A stretch of DNA of 64,000 bases from Burkholderia anthina (GTDB lineage Bacteria > Pseudomonadota > Gammaproteobacteria > Burkholderiales > Burkholderiaceae). Every line of letters starts with the position of its first letter. Position 1 is the stretch's first letter. Below the pieces are notes generated by a model, which had not been told where the DNA came from, did not search any database, and saw only the letters and a program-made list of their open reading frames with translations. The stretch spans positions 206,017-270,016 of the forward strand of contig NZ_CABVLY010000008.1 of NCBI RefSeq assembly GCF_902498995.1, in the 5' to 3' direction. Below are positions 9,339 to 17,523 of the stretch, one piece after another. The position numbers were made by a program, and so were the translations under genes.

Positions 9339-9610
9339 GATGACCTCCGATGTTTTATTGACTTCGCCGTCGACACCATGTCGTAAGCGATTGATTACAT
9401 CGTAGGCTTCGGTGGATCTAGGGTAAACGTGTATTCCAGCGAAAGATCATTGCAGGCGAGGCAATAATATCGGGATAAGGTCGGTCTGGCCCCAATCGAT
9501 ATTGCGGGATCTGCAAGTGAAGGGCGGGAAGACGGCGATCCGCCGTGCGCGGGCGGGCGCCCGGCGGCGGGGCGCCGGTAGACGGCGCGGGACCGGGGCC
9601 GGGCGCGGGA

Positions 9611-9871
9611 TCAGACGCCGTCGGCGTCGTCGATTTCCTTGCGCTCGCGGCGTTCCTCGTTGCCGCGGCGCGCGCGCAGGCGCTGGCGCGACAGGACCGC
9701 GATCACCTGCTGGGTCGGCGCGCCGGACGGCAATTCGTTGCGGATGCGATCGGGCACCATCGGCAGGCCCGCACGCTGTCGGCGCAGTGCCTTCGCGATC
9801 GCACGGCGGCATTCGTCCCCGTGGCAATCCCATTCATCGCGGATTCTCTGGCAATAACGGCATTGTTCCAT
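9611..9871 (-). CDS. Small hypothetical protein with N-terminal Cys/His cluster
   Basis: 86 residues, not recognised as a named family. Residues 4-21 contain CRYC, C, H and C (CxxC-x8-C-x4-C spacing), a plausible zinc-binding knuckle; the C-terminal half is rich in Arg and Glu. Codon use is the usual G/C-ending pattern of its neighbours, which supports real coding. No strong ribosome-binding site precedes the ATG. It stands alone between the DUF4148 gene and the miniprotein gene on the same strand. Confidence 0.6.
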   Translation of the reverse strand: MEQCRYCQRIRDEWDCHGDECRRAIAKALRRQRAGLPMVPDRIRNELPSGAPTQQVIAVLSRQRLRARRGNEERRERKEIDDADGV

Positions 9872-10014
9872 CCGGACAGTCTAACGCGTCTTGAGGAATG
9901 GGGCGGCGCGCGACGGCGGAGGGGAAGGAATGACAGGGGCCGCGCGCAAGGGAGGCGCGCCGGCGAGCGTCGCGCCGATGCGGGCGTCAGGGCGAAAACT
10001 TCGTCATGCTCACG

Positions 10015-10095
10015 TTACTTGAGCGACCAGATCCCCCAGACGGCAATCAGCAAACCGACACCGAACCCGCAGCCCAGCAACACCCATGTTTCCAT
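10015..10095 (-). CDS. 26-aa single-span membrane miniprotein
   Basis: On the minus strand an ATG at 10095 opens a 26-codon frame ending TAA at 10015: METWVLLGCGFGVG then LLIAVWGIWSLK. It is one hydrophobic helix with glycine spacing and a lysine end, like KdpF or other membrane-complex miniproteins. AAAGG sits seven bases before the ATG. There is no Kdp or cytochrome operon nearby, so a partner cannot be named. Too short for ordinary gene callers; support is the good initiation region plus the clean transmembrane profile. Confidence 0.5.
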   Translation of the reverse strand: METWVLLGCGFGVGLLIAVWGIWSLK

Positions 10096-10285
10096 TTCGC
10101 GCCTTTGAAGAACGTGCCGTCGCCGACGGGCTGTCGGCCGGCAAGCAGCAATGTCGATACCGGACGCCGGCCCGTTCTCGTGGAGTCGGGCGCGGTGCGC
10201 CAGGTTCGCGAATACTACGCTTCGCAGCTTTCAGAACGCATGCGCGATTGCTTGCAGCCGGGGAGCCGGGCCGGCGTCGCCGGCG

Positions 10286-11134
10286 TCATTTCTTGCCGGC
10301 GTGCCCGTTGTCCATCTGCGCGACGGGCGGTGCCGCGTGCCGGAAGATGCCGGACTTCCAGATCATCTGCGACGCGGCGACGAGCACGAACAGCAGCACG
10401 ACGGTCCGGAAGATGCGCGGCGACATCCGGTCCCGCAGCGGGCGAACGAGCCACATGCCGGCGATGGCCGGCAGGCTGGCCATCGCGGAAACCGCGAGGT
10501 CGGCGGCGCTCGCGTGCGTGGCGCCGCCGAACGTCGTGATCAGCGTGACGATCGACACCACGAGGATGATCGCGATCTGCTTCGTGAAGGCCCGGCCGGT
10601 CGCGCCGGACGAAATCAGGTAGGTGGCGAGCAGCGGGCCCGGCACCGACGCGATGCTCTCCATCAGCGCCGCGCCGAACCCGAGCGCGAATCCGACGGGC
10701 TGCTGCCATGCGGACGGCAGGTTGAGTTTCGGCGCGCTCAGCATCAGCGTCGCGGCGACGATCAGCAGCGCGCCCGATGCGGCCTGCGCGTGCCCGGCGT
10801 TCAGCGAAAGGAGAATGGCGACCCCGACGACGTTGCCGATCACCGTACCCACGATCGGCGCGGCGATCTTGCGGGCGGTGGCCAGCACTTCGCCGCCTTC
10901 GAGCGCTTGCGGGATGTTGCCGAGAATGATCGGCATGGACAGCAGCAGCACCGCATGCCGGATCGGCAGGAACTGGCTGAGGATCGGCATCGCGACGAGC
11001 GGCACGCCGATGCCGGTGATCCCCTTGACCATGCCGCCGAGCAGCAGCGCGACGGCGATGCCGGCGAGATCGAGCAATGCAAGCCCATGCAGGCTGGCAA
11101 CCAGCACACCTTCAGTCAGATCGAGATGAGTCAT
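10286..11134 (-). CDS. TauE/SafE-family sulfite/organosulfonate exporter-like membrane protein
   Basis: 282 residues with about eight hydrophobic helices and the family-typical GGMVKGITGIGVPLVAMPIL near residue 30, repeated in weaker form after residue 150 (two-repeat architecture). Family members move sulfite, sulfoacetate or small organic anions out of the cell. ATG 11134 is chosen since the family begins just before this first helix; frame extends upstream but is low-complexity Arg/Pro. It is divergent from the LysR gene at 11460, its probable regulator. Confidence 0.85.
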   Translation of the reverse strand: MTHLDLTEGVLVASLHGLALLDLAGIAVALLLGGMVKGITGIGVPLVAMPILSQFLPIRHAVLLLSMPIILGNIPQALEGGEVLATARKIAAPIVGTVIGNVVGVAILLSLNAGHAQAASGALLIVAATLMLSAPKLNLPSAWQQPVGFALGFGAALMESIASVPGPLLATYLISSGATGRAFTKQIAIILVVSIVTLITTFGGATHASAADLAVSAMASLPAIAGMWLVRPLRDRMSPRIFRTVVLLFVLVAASQMIWKSGIFRHAAPPVAQMDNGHAGKK

Positions 11135-11459
11135 CGGAAGCAGGTCGAGACTAACCGGCGGCGGGCACGATCGAATGCACCTGCTGCCGGCGCGTGCGGC
11201 TCGGCACGCTGTTGTTGTTTGGTTTGGAATCGAACCGGTCGCCCGCCTGCATTGCCCGGCCGCCGGTCCGCACCGGCCGGCCCGCGGCAGACGAGCGCCC
11301 CTTCGACAGCCTCGCACGCGGTTCGAGGCTGAATCTTACCCGAGCGCGGCGCGGGGCATCGGCGACCGCTGCATATCGTTGCCGCCGTTCAATACAATTC
11401 GATTCATGATGTGCGACCCTAGCATGTGAAAAATACATGCATCGAAACGAGGAGGCGAG
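11135..11459. promoter_or_regulatory. Divergent tauE/lysR intergenic region with an inverted repeat
   Basis: 325 bases without a gene. The 100 bases before the lysR start are AT-richer than the surroundings. GCATGT at 11422-11427 and ACATGC at 11435-11440 form an inverted repeat around a 7-base A/T-rich centre, a possible LysR binding site 20 bases before the lysR start. Confidence 0.35.
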
Positions 11460-12356
11460 ATGACGCTTGCGCAGTTGCAGGCACTGGCGGCCGTGGTCGA
11501 ACTCGGCTCGCTGACGGCGGCGGCCGATCGGCTCAGTCGCAGCCAGTCGGCGATCAGCCACGCGCTGACCGAACTGGAAGCGCTCACCGAGGTCAAGCTG
11601 CTGTTGCGCGACCGGCAGCCGGTCGTATTGACCGCGGCGGGTGAACGCCTGTGGCCGTACGTGCAGAACGTCGTGCGCGAAGCGCAGACGCTGCGCCAGC
11701 AGTGCAGCCTGTCGCGCGGCAAGCTCGAAGGGCGGCTGGTGGTCGCGTCGCTGCCGAGCGTATCGCTGGCGTTCGTCGTGCCCGCGCTGGAGACGCTGAA
11801 AGAGCGGCATCCGGGTGTGACGGCGGTGCTGCTCGAAGGGACGGACGCGGAAGTCGAAGGGTGGATCGACGACGGCACGGCCGACATCGGCGTGGTGGCG
11901 GGCACCAAGACGTTCGCGCACAACCTGCCGCTGCTCGACGAGGATTTCGTCGCGGTGGCCGCGCACGACACGTTCGACGGCCGCAAGAGCGTGTCGGCCA
12001 AAGTGTTGTCGGCGGCACCGTTCATTTTCTCGAAAGCCGGATGCGGGCCGGTCATCGCGGATTACTTCGCCCGCAACGGTGCGGTGCTGCGAGCCGCATT
12101 CAACGTGGTCGAGATGCGGACGATCCTGTCGATGGCGGAGGCGGGAATGGGCGTGTCGATCGTCCCGCGCATCACGTTGAGCTACACGCGATTCGGCGGA
12201 CGGGTGCTCGAGCTGTCGCCCAGGCTGCGTCGTTCGGTGCGCCTGGCGTGGAATGCGACCGGCAACGCGGTCGCCGATGAATTCGTGAAGCTGGTCGACG
12301 CGCAGCGCGCCAAGGCAGGCAGGGCGACCCAGACGCGGGCGAAAAAGAGCAAGTAA
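11460..12356 (+). CDS. LysR-family transcriptional regulator
   Basis: 298 residues. N-terminal winged HTH (about 1-60: TLAQLQALAAVVELGSLTAA, then SRSQSAISHALTELE) and a periplasmic-binding-like effector domain from about 90 (LEGRLVVASLPSVSLAF). GAGG precedes ATG 11460. Transcribed divergently from the TauE/SafE gene and upstream of a LysE-type exporter, so it likely controls one or both exporters. The C-terminus is Lys/Arg rich. Effector unknown. Confidence 0.92.
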   Translation: MTLAQLQALAAVVELGSLTAAADRLSRSQSAISHALTELEALTEVKLLLRDRQPVVLTAAGERLWPYVQNVVREAQTLRQQCSLSRGKLEGRLVVASLPSVSLAFVVPALETLKERHPGVTAVLLEGTDAEVEGWIDDGTADIGVVAGTKTFAHNLPLLDEDFVAVAAHDTFDGRKSVSAKVLSAAPFIFSKAGCGPVIADYFARNGAVLRAAFNVVEMRTILSMAEAGMGVSIVPRITLSYTRFGGRVLELSPRLRRSVRLAWNATGNAVADEFVKLVDAQRAKAGRATQTRAKKSK

Positions 12357-12486
12357 CGAGGGGCGCAGCGCGATGAAACGCGCTCATGAGGGGCTTGCAA
12401 TTTATTCATGCTGACCTGTGTTGACATGCAATACATTGTGGACACTCGCCGCTGATTCCATTTCCATTGCCTCGAAGGAGATCGCC

Positions 12487-13119
12487 GTGCCGGCCTTGCC
12501 CACCCTGATTGCATTCGGACTCGTATCGCTCGGCATGGTGCTGACGCCCGGCCCGAACATGGTCTACCTGATCTCGCGCTCGATCTGCCAGGGCCGCCGC
12601 GCGGGGCTGGTGTCGCTCGGCGGCGTGGCGTTGGGGTTCGTGTTCTACATGTTCTGCGCAGCGTTCGGCATTACCGCGCTGGTGCTGACCGTGCCGTATG
12701 CGTACGACGCGTTGCGCGTTGGCGGTGCGCTGTACCTGTCGTATCTCGCGTGGAATGCGCTCAAGCCGGGTGGCCGCTCGGCGTTCCAGGTCCGGCAATT
12801 GCCGCACGACAGCGGTGCGAAACTCTTCGCGATGGGCTTCGTGACGAACCTCGCGAACCCGAAGATCGCGGTGATGTATCTGTCGCTGCTGCCGCAGTTC
12901 ATTTCACCGGGGCACGGCAGCGTGCTGATGCAATCGCTCGCACTGGGCTGCGTGCAGATCGCGGTCAGCCTCTGCGTCAACGCGTTGATCGCGTGCATGG
13001 CCGGTGCGATCGCGGGGTTTCTTGCCGGCCGGCCGGTGTGGGCGCTGGTTCAGCGCTGGCTGATGGGGACGGTGCTGGCCGGACTGGCCGTGCGTATCGC
13101 GCTGGAATCGCGAAGCTAG
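12487..13119 (+). CDS. LysE-family exporter (RhtB type)
   Basis: 210 residues, about six TM helices, the family length. The N-terminus FGLVSLGMVLTPGPNMVYLI carries the LysE/RhtB proline-glycine-proline motif and MGFVTNLANPKIAVMYLSLL the central signature (near residue 115). Members export amino acids or homoserine lactone-like compounds. A GTG at 12487 is chosen over an upstream ATG (12418) because AAGGAG lies directly before it and the family starts here. Substrate unknown; possibly controlled by the LysR gene just upstream. Confidence 0.88.
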   Translation: MPALPTLIAFGLVSLGMVLTPGPNMVYLISRSICQGRRAGLVSLGGVALGFVFYMFCAAFGITALVLTVPYAYDALRVGGALYLSYLAWNALKPGGRSAFQVRQLPHDSGAKLFAMGFVTNLANPKIAVMYLSLLPQFISPGHGSVLMQSLALGCVQIAVSLCVNALIACMAGAIAGFLAGRPVWALVQRWLMGTVLAGLAVRIALESRS

Positions 13120-13144
13120 ACGAGGGCGCTAGGGTGCCGAGGGA

Positions 13145-13189
13145 GCCGGTCGCCGCCCGCCACGCCCTCGCGCGCGGCGGGCGACCGGC
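13145..13189. terminator. Bidirectional terminator-like hairpin
   Basis: Arms GCCGGTCGCC (13145-13154) and GGCGACCGGC (13180-13189) pair over 10 bp, with further GC pairing inside. It lies between the convergent LysE and phosphatase genes. There is no U-run. Confidence 0.5.
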
Positions 13190-13192
13190 GCA

Positions 13193-14878
13193 TCAATGCC
13201 CGTGCCGTTTCTTGCTCAGTTCGATCGTCTCGAACAGCTCGTATTGCGCGGTCGGTTGCTGATCCGCGCCCGGCGCGTGGTAGTAGCGCATCGTGATCGT
13301 CGTCTGGCCGCCCGGCTTGCCCGGATCGTGGTCGAACACGGCAATGCCGTACCCCGTGCCGGTATCGCGGCGCGCGGACCAGATCGCGTCCTCCAACGCA
13401 TCGGCGCCCTGGCGCACGAACGTGTTTGCAGTGGCGCCCGGCACCGGCCGGTTCGGCTTCGTGAAGATCTTCGCCTGTGCGTAACCTGTCGCCGGATTCT
13501 CGCCGTACACGTCGAGCGGCGCGCTGGTGCCGCCGCCGCCGAGGATCAGGTGGATCGTGCCGTGGCTCGTGTCGAACGTCGTGCGCGCCGGATCGGCCGT
13601 GCCGACCGGGCGCGGCTGCAGCGTCTCGACGACTTCGCCGGTCGACGCATCGACGCCCGCGCGGTGATTGCAGCCGCGCACCGGGTAGCTGCGCTCGTAG
13701 TCGTGATCGTGGCCGCACAGCACGAGATCGACGCCATAGCGATCGAACAGCGGCAGCCATGCCTCGCGGATGCCCTTGTCCGATCCGTTGCCCGTCTTCG
13801 ACGAACTCAGCGCGTCCTGGTGCATCTGCACGACGATCCAGTCGATGTCGTCGTCGTGCGACGCGTGACGCAGCGTGTGCTCGAGCCAGCGCGTCTGTTC
13901 GCCGTTGCTGTAGCCGCGTACGTAGAACGACGTGCCCGGCGCGATCGGCGGGCGGCCGGTGCTCGCGGCCGGCACGAGCGGATCGGGGCCGCCGACGAAC
14001 GCGGCCGCGTCCTGATACACGACGTCGTCGGCGTCGAGCGAGATGAACAGCACCGAGCTCACGCGGAAGCTGTACCAGCGGCCCGGGAAGCGCGTGCCGT
14101 TCTCCGGCAGCGTGTAGCGGGCGAGATACGAGTCGAGGCCTTGCGGGCCGTTGTTGAATTCGATCTCGTGATTGCCGGGGCAGGGCATCCACGGACGATT
14201 CGCGGCCGAGGTCTGGTTGTTGTTGCCGAAGTCGCGCCACACCTCGGGCTGATGCGCGGGGTTCAGGTTCGCGTAGCAGAGATCGCCGTTCAGCAGGTGG
14301 AACAGCGGCTGGAACTGCTCGACGGCCTGCACCGCGAAGCGGCTTTGCGGCGACGACAGCACCCACGCGCCATTCGGCGTCGCGAGGTCGCCGTAGCTCG
14401 TGAAGCGAAACGGCGCGCGGCCGCGCGGCGCGGTCGTGAAGGTCGCGGAGAACGGCTGCGCGGCGTTGCTGTCGTTGTCGGCCGTCAGCTCGTAGCGGTA
14501 GCGCGTGTTCGGCTTCAACCCGTGCACGCGGGCGTGATACGTGAACACGGTCTCGCCGTTCAGGCCGTCGGTGTAGAGACGCTGCACGCCGTGCACGGTG
14601 TGTGCCGCCTCGCCGTCGGCGACGATGCGCGCGCGCGGATTGACGGCCGGCGCGAGCGACACCCACGAGATCGCGACTTCGGACGTCGGGTCGCTGCCCC
14701 ACGTCAGGTGAACCTGCTCGGGCGTGCCGTCCGGGTTCGACGCGGCGGCACGGGCGGCCGCAAGCCCGCCCGTGGCGGTGGCGAGGCTCGATACGCCGGC
14801 CAGTTTCAGGAAGCCGCGACGCGACACGGAAGCGGCCGGCTCGTTCGGCTCGGCGGAGAAGTTGTCCGGGTTCGACAT
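13193..14878 (-). CDS. Tat-exported purple acid phosphatase-like metallophosphoesterase
   Basis: 561 residues. Tat signal SRRGFLKLAG at about 19-28 with a following hydrophobic stretch; a fibronectin-like N-terminal domain (about 55-160) and a calcineurin-type phosphoesterase domain. Metal motifs appear in order: FTSYGDLA, NGDLCYAN, CPGNHEIEF, VQMHQDAL and LCGHDHDYERSYP. Purple acid phosphatases hydrolyse phosphomonoesters in the periplasm using two metals. GAGA precedes ATG 14878; an upstream ATG at 15067 would hide the Tat signal. Single-gene unit; the 283 bases to 15161 hold no gene. Confidence 0.9.
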   Translation of the reverse strand: MSNPDNFSAEPNEPAASVSRRGFLKLAGVSSLATATGGLAAARAAASNPDGTPEQVHLTWGSDPTSEVAISWVSLAPAVNPRARIVADGEAAHTVHGVQRLYTDGLNGETVFTYHARVHGLKPNTRYRYELTADNDSNAAQPFSATFTTAPRGRAPFRFTSYGDLATPNGAWVLSSPQSRFAVQAVEQFQPLFHLLNGDLCYANLNPAHQPEVWRDFGNNNQTSAANRPWMPCPGNHEIEFNNGPQGLDSYLARYTLPENGTRFPGRWYSFRVSSVLFISLDADDVVYQDAAAFVGGPDPLVPAASTGRPPIAPGTSFYVRGYSNGEQTRWLEHTLRHASHDDDIDWIVVQMHQDALSSSKTGNGSDKGIREAWLPLFDRYGVDLVLCGHDHDYERSYPVRGCNHRAGVDASTGEVVETLQPRPVGTADPARTTFDTSHGTIHLILGGGGTSAPLDVYGENPATGYAQAKIFTKPNRPVPGATANTFVRQGADALEDAIWSARRDTGTGYGIAVFDHDPGKPGGQTTITMRYYHAPGADQQPTAQYELFETIELSKKRHGH

Positions 14879-15161
14879 GATCGTATTCTCGTTGATTGGG
14901 ACGCGAGATGAGGAACCGCCCGGCCGGCGCGTGCGCGGCCGGGGCGTGGGCCGGAAACGAGCGGGATCCCGGTGGTACGCATTGTCGAAGGGCAGTTTTG
15001 CCGGGTTGTGACAGACGGTAAACAACGCATCGCGCGCCTCCATCGGTGCTTTCGGCGCGGCGGACATTTATTTGCCGATGGCGCGACGGATTTCGTCCGC
15101 ACGCGTCGTTCAAGGACATGAACGGCTGCTTCCGGCCGAGCCCGATGCTTCGGAGTCTTTC

Positions 15162-15461
15162 ATGAAACTTTCCATTTCATTGCGATTTGCTGCCGGCTGC
15201 GCGGCGGCGCTGGCGACGTCCGCCGGATTCGCGCAGGCCGTCATCGTCGCGCCGGTCGCACCGCCGCCGGCGCGCGTCGAAGTCGTGCCGGCGCCGCGTG
15301 CGGGCTATGCGTGGGATCAAGGTCACTGGCGCTGGCGGCAGGGCCGCTACGTGTGGGCCCCCGGACACTGGCGGACGGTTCGCGCGGGCTATCGCTGGGC
15401 GCCCGGACACTGGGCCCCGCGCGGCCCGGGCTGGCGCTGGGTGCCGGGCCACTGGGCGTGA
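15162..15461 (+). CDS. Secreted WxxGHW-repeat protein
   Basis: 99 residues: signal peptide about 1-25 (ending SAGFAQA), a Pro-rich linker, then four copies of an aromatic repeat (YAWDQGHW, YVWAPGHW, YRWAPGHW, WRWVPGHW). This YxWxxGHW family is common in Burkholderia; its role is unknown, presumably a small envelope protein. The next gene encodes a tiny lipoprotein, and a second WxxGHW protein occurs at 21498. Confidence 0.85.
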   Translation: MKLSISLRFAAGCAAALATSAGFAQAVIVAPVAPPPARVEVVPAPRAGYAWDQGHWRWRQGRYVWAPGHWRTVRAGYRWAPGHWAPRGPGWRWVPGHWA

Positions 15462-15518
15462 TGCCCGCGGTGTCGCGCGGCGTGCGGCGCCGGCGCGGCG
15501 GGACTTCATCCAGACGCC

Positions 15519-15644
15519 ATGAGTCGAACCATGCCTTTCCGAACCATCGTGATACTGGCGGCCGCGGCCATCGTGCTGGCCGGCTGCGTCGTGGTGCCGG
15601 CGCGTCCGGCCTATTACCGGCCCGCGCCGGTCGTCGTATATTGA
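15519..15644 (+). CDS. 41-aa putative lipoprotein
   Basis: The frame from ATG 15519 to TGA 15644 encodes 41 residues: a basic start, hydrophobic stretch IVILAAAAIVLAGC (lipobox LAGC, Cys23) and a Pro/Tyr/Val tail ending VVVY. An in-frame ATG at 15531 would give 37 residues. It follows the WxxGHW gene by 57 bases and probably shares its transcript. Function unknown. Neither start has a strong ribosome site. Confidence 0.6.
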   Translation: MSRTMPFRTIVILAAAAIVLAGCVVVPARPAYYRPAPVVVY

Positions 15645-15828
15645 TCGCGCCGGCCGGCTGCCGCGGGTCGCGGCGTCCGGCGAGCGATCGACCGGATCGG
15701 TATGCGGTTCGAGCCGGATGTCGATGAAGCCGACAGCGCCGACATCGGCCGCGGCGCATCACGCGCGGCCGAACCGTCGGCGTGGCGCCCCGCGGTGCCG
15801 GCCCGACGCATGCAAGGAGAGCACGACG

Positions 15829-15909
15829 ATGAGCTTCATCCGGACGGCGGGCGCACCCGCCGGCACAGTGCGGCGTATGCGCGGCACGCCGCGGAGCAGC
15901 CCGCGTTGA
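15829..15909 (+). CDS. Possible 26-aa leader peptide upstream of the ECF sigma gene
   Basis: ATG 15829 has the best ribosome-binding site of the region (AAGGAG, 9-base spacing) but opens a 26-codon frame different from that of the sigma factor. Its TGA (15907-15909) overlaps the TTG at 15906 proposed as the sigma start (TTGA). The peptide is Arg/Pro/Ser rich with no known motif. It may act only as a translational coupling leader. Confidence 0.4.
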   Translation: MSFIRTAGAPAGTVRRMRGTPRSSPR

Positions 15910-16466
15910 GCGACGGCGATCCGGACGCGGAACTCGTCGCACGGGTCGGCGCGCGCGACGTGTCGGCCGTGCGCGTGCTCGTCGCCCGCAAGCTGCCGCG
16001 GCTGCTCGCGCTGGCGACGCGCATGCTCGGCGACCGCACCGAAGCCGAGGACGTTGCGCAGGAAACCTTCCTGCGGATCTGGAATCACGCGCCGCGCTGG
16101 CGGGAAGGCGACGCGCGCTTCGACACGTGGCTGCATCGCGTCGTGCTGAACCTCTGCTACGACCGCTTGCGCGGGCGGCGCGAGGAGCCGGTCGACACGC
16201 TGCCCGAGGTGCCCGACACGCAACCCGGGCCGGCCGCGCACGCGGAGCGGCGCTCGCGCGACGCGCGCGTGCGTGACGCGCTCGCCGCGTTGCCGCCGAG
16301 GCAGCGGGAAGCGCTCGTGCTCCAGTACTATCAGGACATGTCGAACATCGAAGCGGCCAACCTGATGGGCATCACCGTCGATGCGCTGGAAAGCCTGCTC
16401 GCGCGCGCGAGGCGCAACCTGCGTGCGCAACTGGCCGGCGATCCACCTAGCGAGGAAAAGCGATGA
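15906..16466 (+). CDS. ECF-family RNA polymerase sigma factor
   Basis: 186 residues from TTG 15906. Region 2 covers RMLGDRTEAEDVAQETFLRIW (in two pieces, about 37-60) and region 4 LPPRQREALVLQYYQDMS with NIEAANLMGITVDALESLL. The TTG start is chosen because GGAG lies nine bases upstream, this length is normal for ECF factors, and residues N-terminal to it (frame open to ATG 15810 and 15702) are low-complexity; those longer starts cannot be excluded. The next two overlapping genes are membrane-anchored and likely regulate it. Confidence 0.82.
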   Translation: MSDGDPDAELVARVGARDVSAVRVLVARKLPRLLALATRMLGDRTEAEDVAQETFLRIWNHAPRWREGDARFDTWLHRVVLNLCYDRLRGRREEPVDTLPEVPDTQPGPAAHAERRSRDARVRDALAALPPRQREALVLQYYQDMSNIEAANLMGITVDALESLLARARRNLRAQLAGDPPSEEKR

Positions 16467-16882
16467 CACCCGAACGATTCCGTACCATCGTCGCCGCGTA
16501 TGGCTCGGATGCGCGGCGCTGGCCGCAGGACGAACGTGCGGCGGCCGAAGCGTGGGCCCACGCGCATCCGCGCGACGCGCTGGAGGCGCTCGACGATGCG
16601 GCCGACCTCGATGCGTGGCTCGCGCAGGACACCGTTGCGCCGCCCGCGCCGGCGCTGGTCGAACGCATCGTCGCGACGGCGCCCGCGCCGCAACGCGCGC
16701 GGCGCCGAGGCAATGTGTGGTGGTCGGGCGCGGCGTTCGCGGGCGTCGGGCTGGCCGGTGCGCTGGCGGGCGCGGTGGCCGTGTCGATGCTGATGCTCGG
16801 CAGCGCGCCGGTCGCGCAGCACGAACCCGGCTACCTGACGACGACGTTCGGCGGCCCGAGCATCGACGGAGGCGACGAGTGA
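16463..16882 (+). CDS. Single-span membrane protein, probable anti-sigma partner
   Basis: 139 residues: a cytoplasmic N-terminal part (about 1-85, MTPERFRTIVAAYGSDARRWP), one TM helix (about 88-112, AAFAGVGLAGALAGAVAVSML) and a short periplasmic tail. No family is recognised with certainty. Overlap with the sigma gene (ATGA) and with the next gene (GTGA) and the N-in topology are the usual arrangement of an anti-sigma factor. That role is inferred from position. Confidence 0.8.
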   Translation: MTPERFRTIVAAYGSDARRWPQDERAAAEAWAHAHPRDALEALDDAADLDAWLAQDTVAPPAPALVERIVATAPAPQRARRRGNVWWSGAAFAGVGLAGALAGAVAVSMLMLGSAPVAQHEPGYLTTTFGGPSIDGGDE

Positions 16883-17382
16883 GCGAACGCGGCTGGAAAT
16901 ACATCCTCGTCGGTTCCGTCGTGCTGAACGTGTTCGTGCTCGGCGCGATCGGCGGCGGAGCGTATCAGTGGTTCTCGACGCATCGCGGCCTGCACGTGGC
17001 CGGCATGCCTGCGCAGCACACCGCGCTGCGTTTCGCCGCGGACGAATTGACCGACGCGCGCCAGCGGGAATTTGCCGCGGCGCTGAAGGCGGCGCGCAAG
17101 GACGGTCGGGATTTCGCGCGCGAGGGGCGCGACGGCCGGATCACCGTGCTGGATCTGCTGGCCGCGCCGCAGCTCGATCGCGCGGCGATCGATGCCGCGC
17201 TCGATCGTACGCGGGCGGCCGACACCGCGTTGCGCGGGCAGGTCGAGCGCAGTGTCGTCGATTTCGCGGCGACGCTGACGCCGGACGAGCGCGCGAAGTT
17301 CGTCGACGGGCTGCGACGTAGCGGGAACTGGCGGCTGCCGGCGAAATTGCAGAAGAAGCCGGGCGAAGCGGGGAGCCCGTAA
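16879..17382 (+). CDS. Membrane-anchored periplasmic heavy-metal-sensor-like protein
   Basis: 167 residues from GTG 16879, overlapping the previous stop by four bases. An N-terminal TM helix (YILVGSVVLNVFVLGAIGGG) anchors a helical periplasmic region with LTPDERAKFVDGLRR near residue 140, the pattern of the CpxP/Spy/CnrX-like periplasmic sensor group. In such ECF systems the protein relays periplasmic stress or metal to the anti-sigma factor. The signal here is unknown. Confidence 0.8.
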   Translation: MSERGWKYILVGSVVLNVFVLGAIGGGAYQWFSTHRGLHVAGMPAQHTALRFAADELTDARQREFAAALKAARKDGRDFAREGRDGRITVLDLLAAPQLDRAAIDAALDRTRAADTALRGQVERSVVDFAATLTPDERAKFVDGLRRSGNWRLPAKLQKKPGEAGSP

Positions 17383-17523
17383 GCAGGGCGACATGCGATC
17401 GGGTTCGGCTCGCGTCGTCGATTTCCGATAGCGCATGCGCAGATCGCTGACGGAGAACCTTCACCGGCGAACTTTCGCGCAGCGGCGCCACGAACGTGCA
17501 ATCGCGTTACGCCTGCGGCACGC

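Noticed and set aside
10015..10095. KdpF identity for the 26-aa miniprotein
   Set aside because: No kdpABC genes are near, and a single hydrophobic helix is not diagnostic.
12421..12449. TTGACA-led promoter for the LysE-type gene
   Set aside because: A good -35 is present but no acceptable -10 at 16-18 bp spacing.
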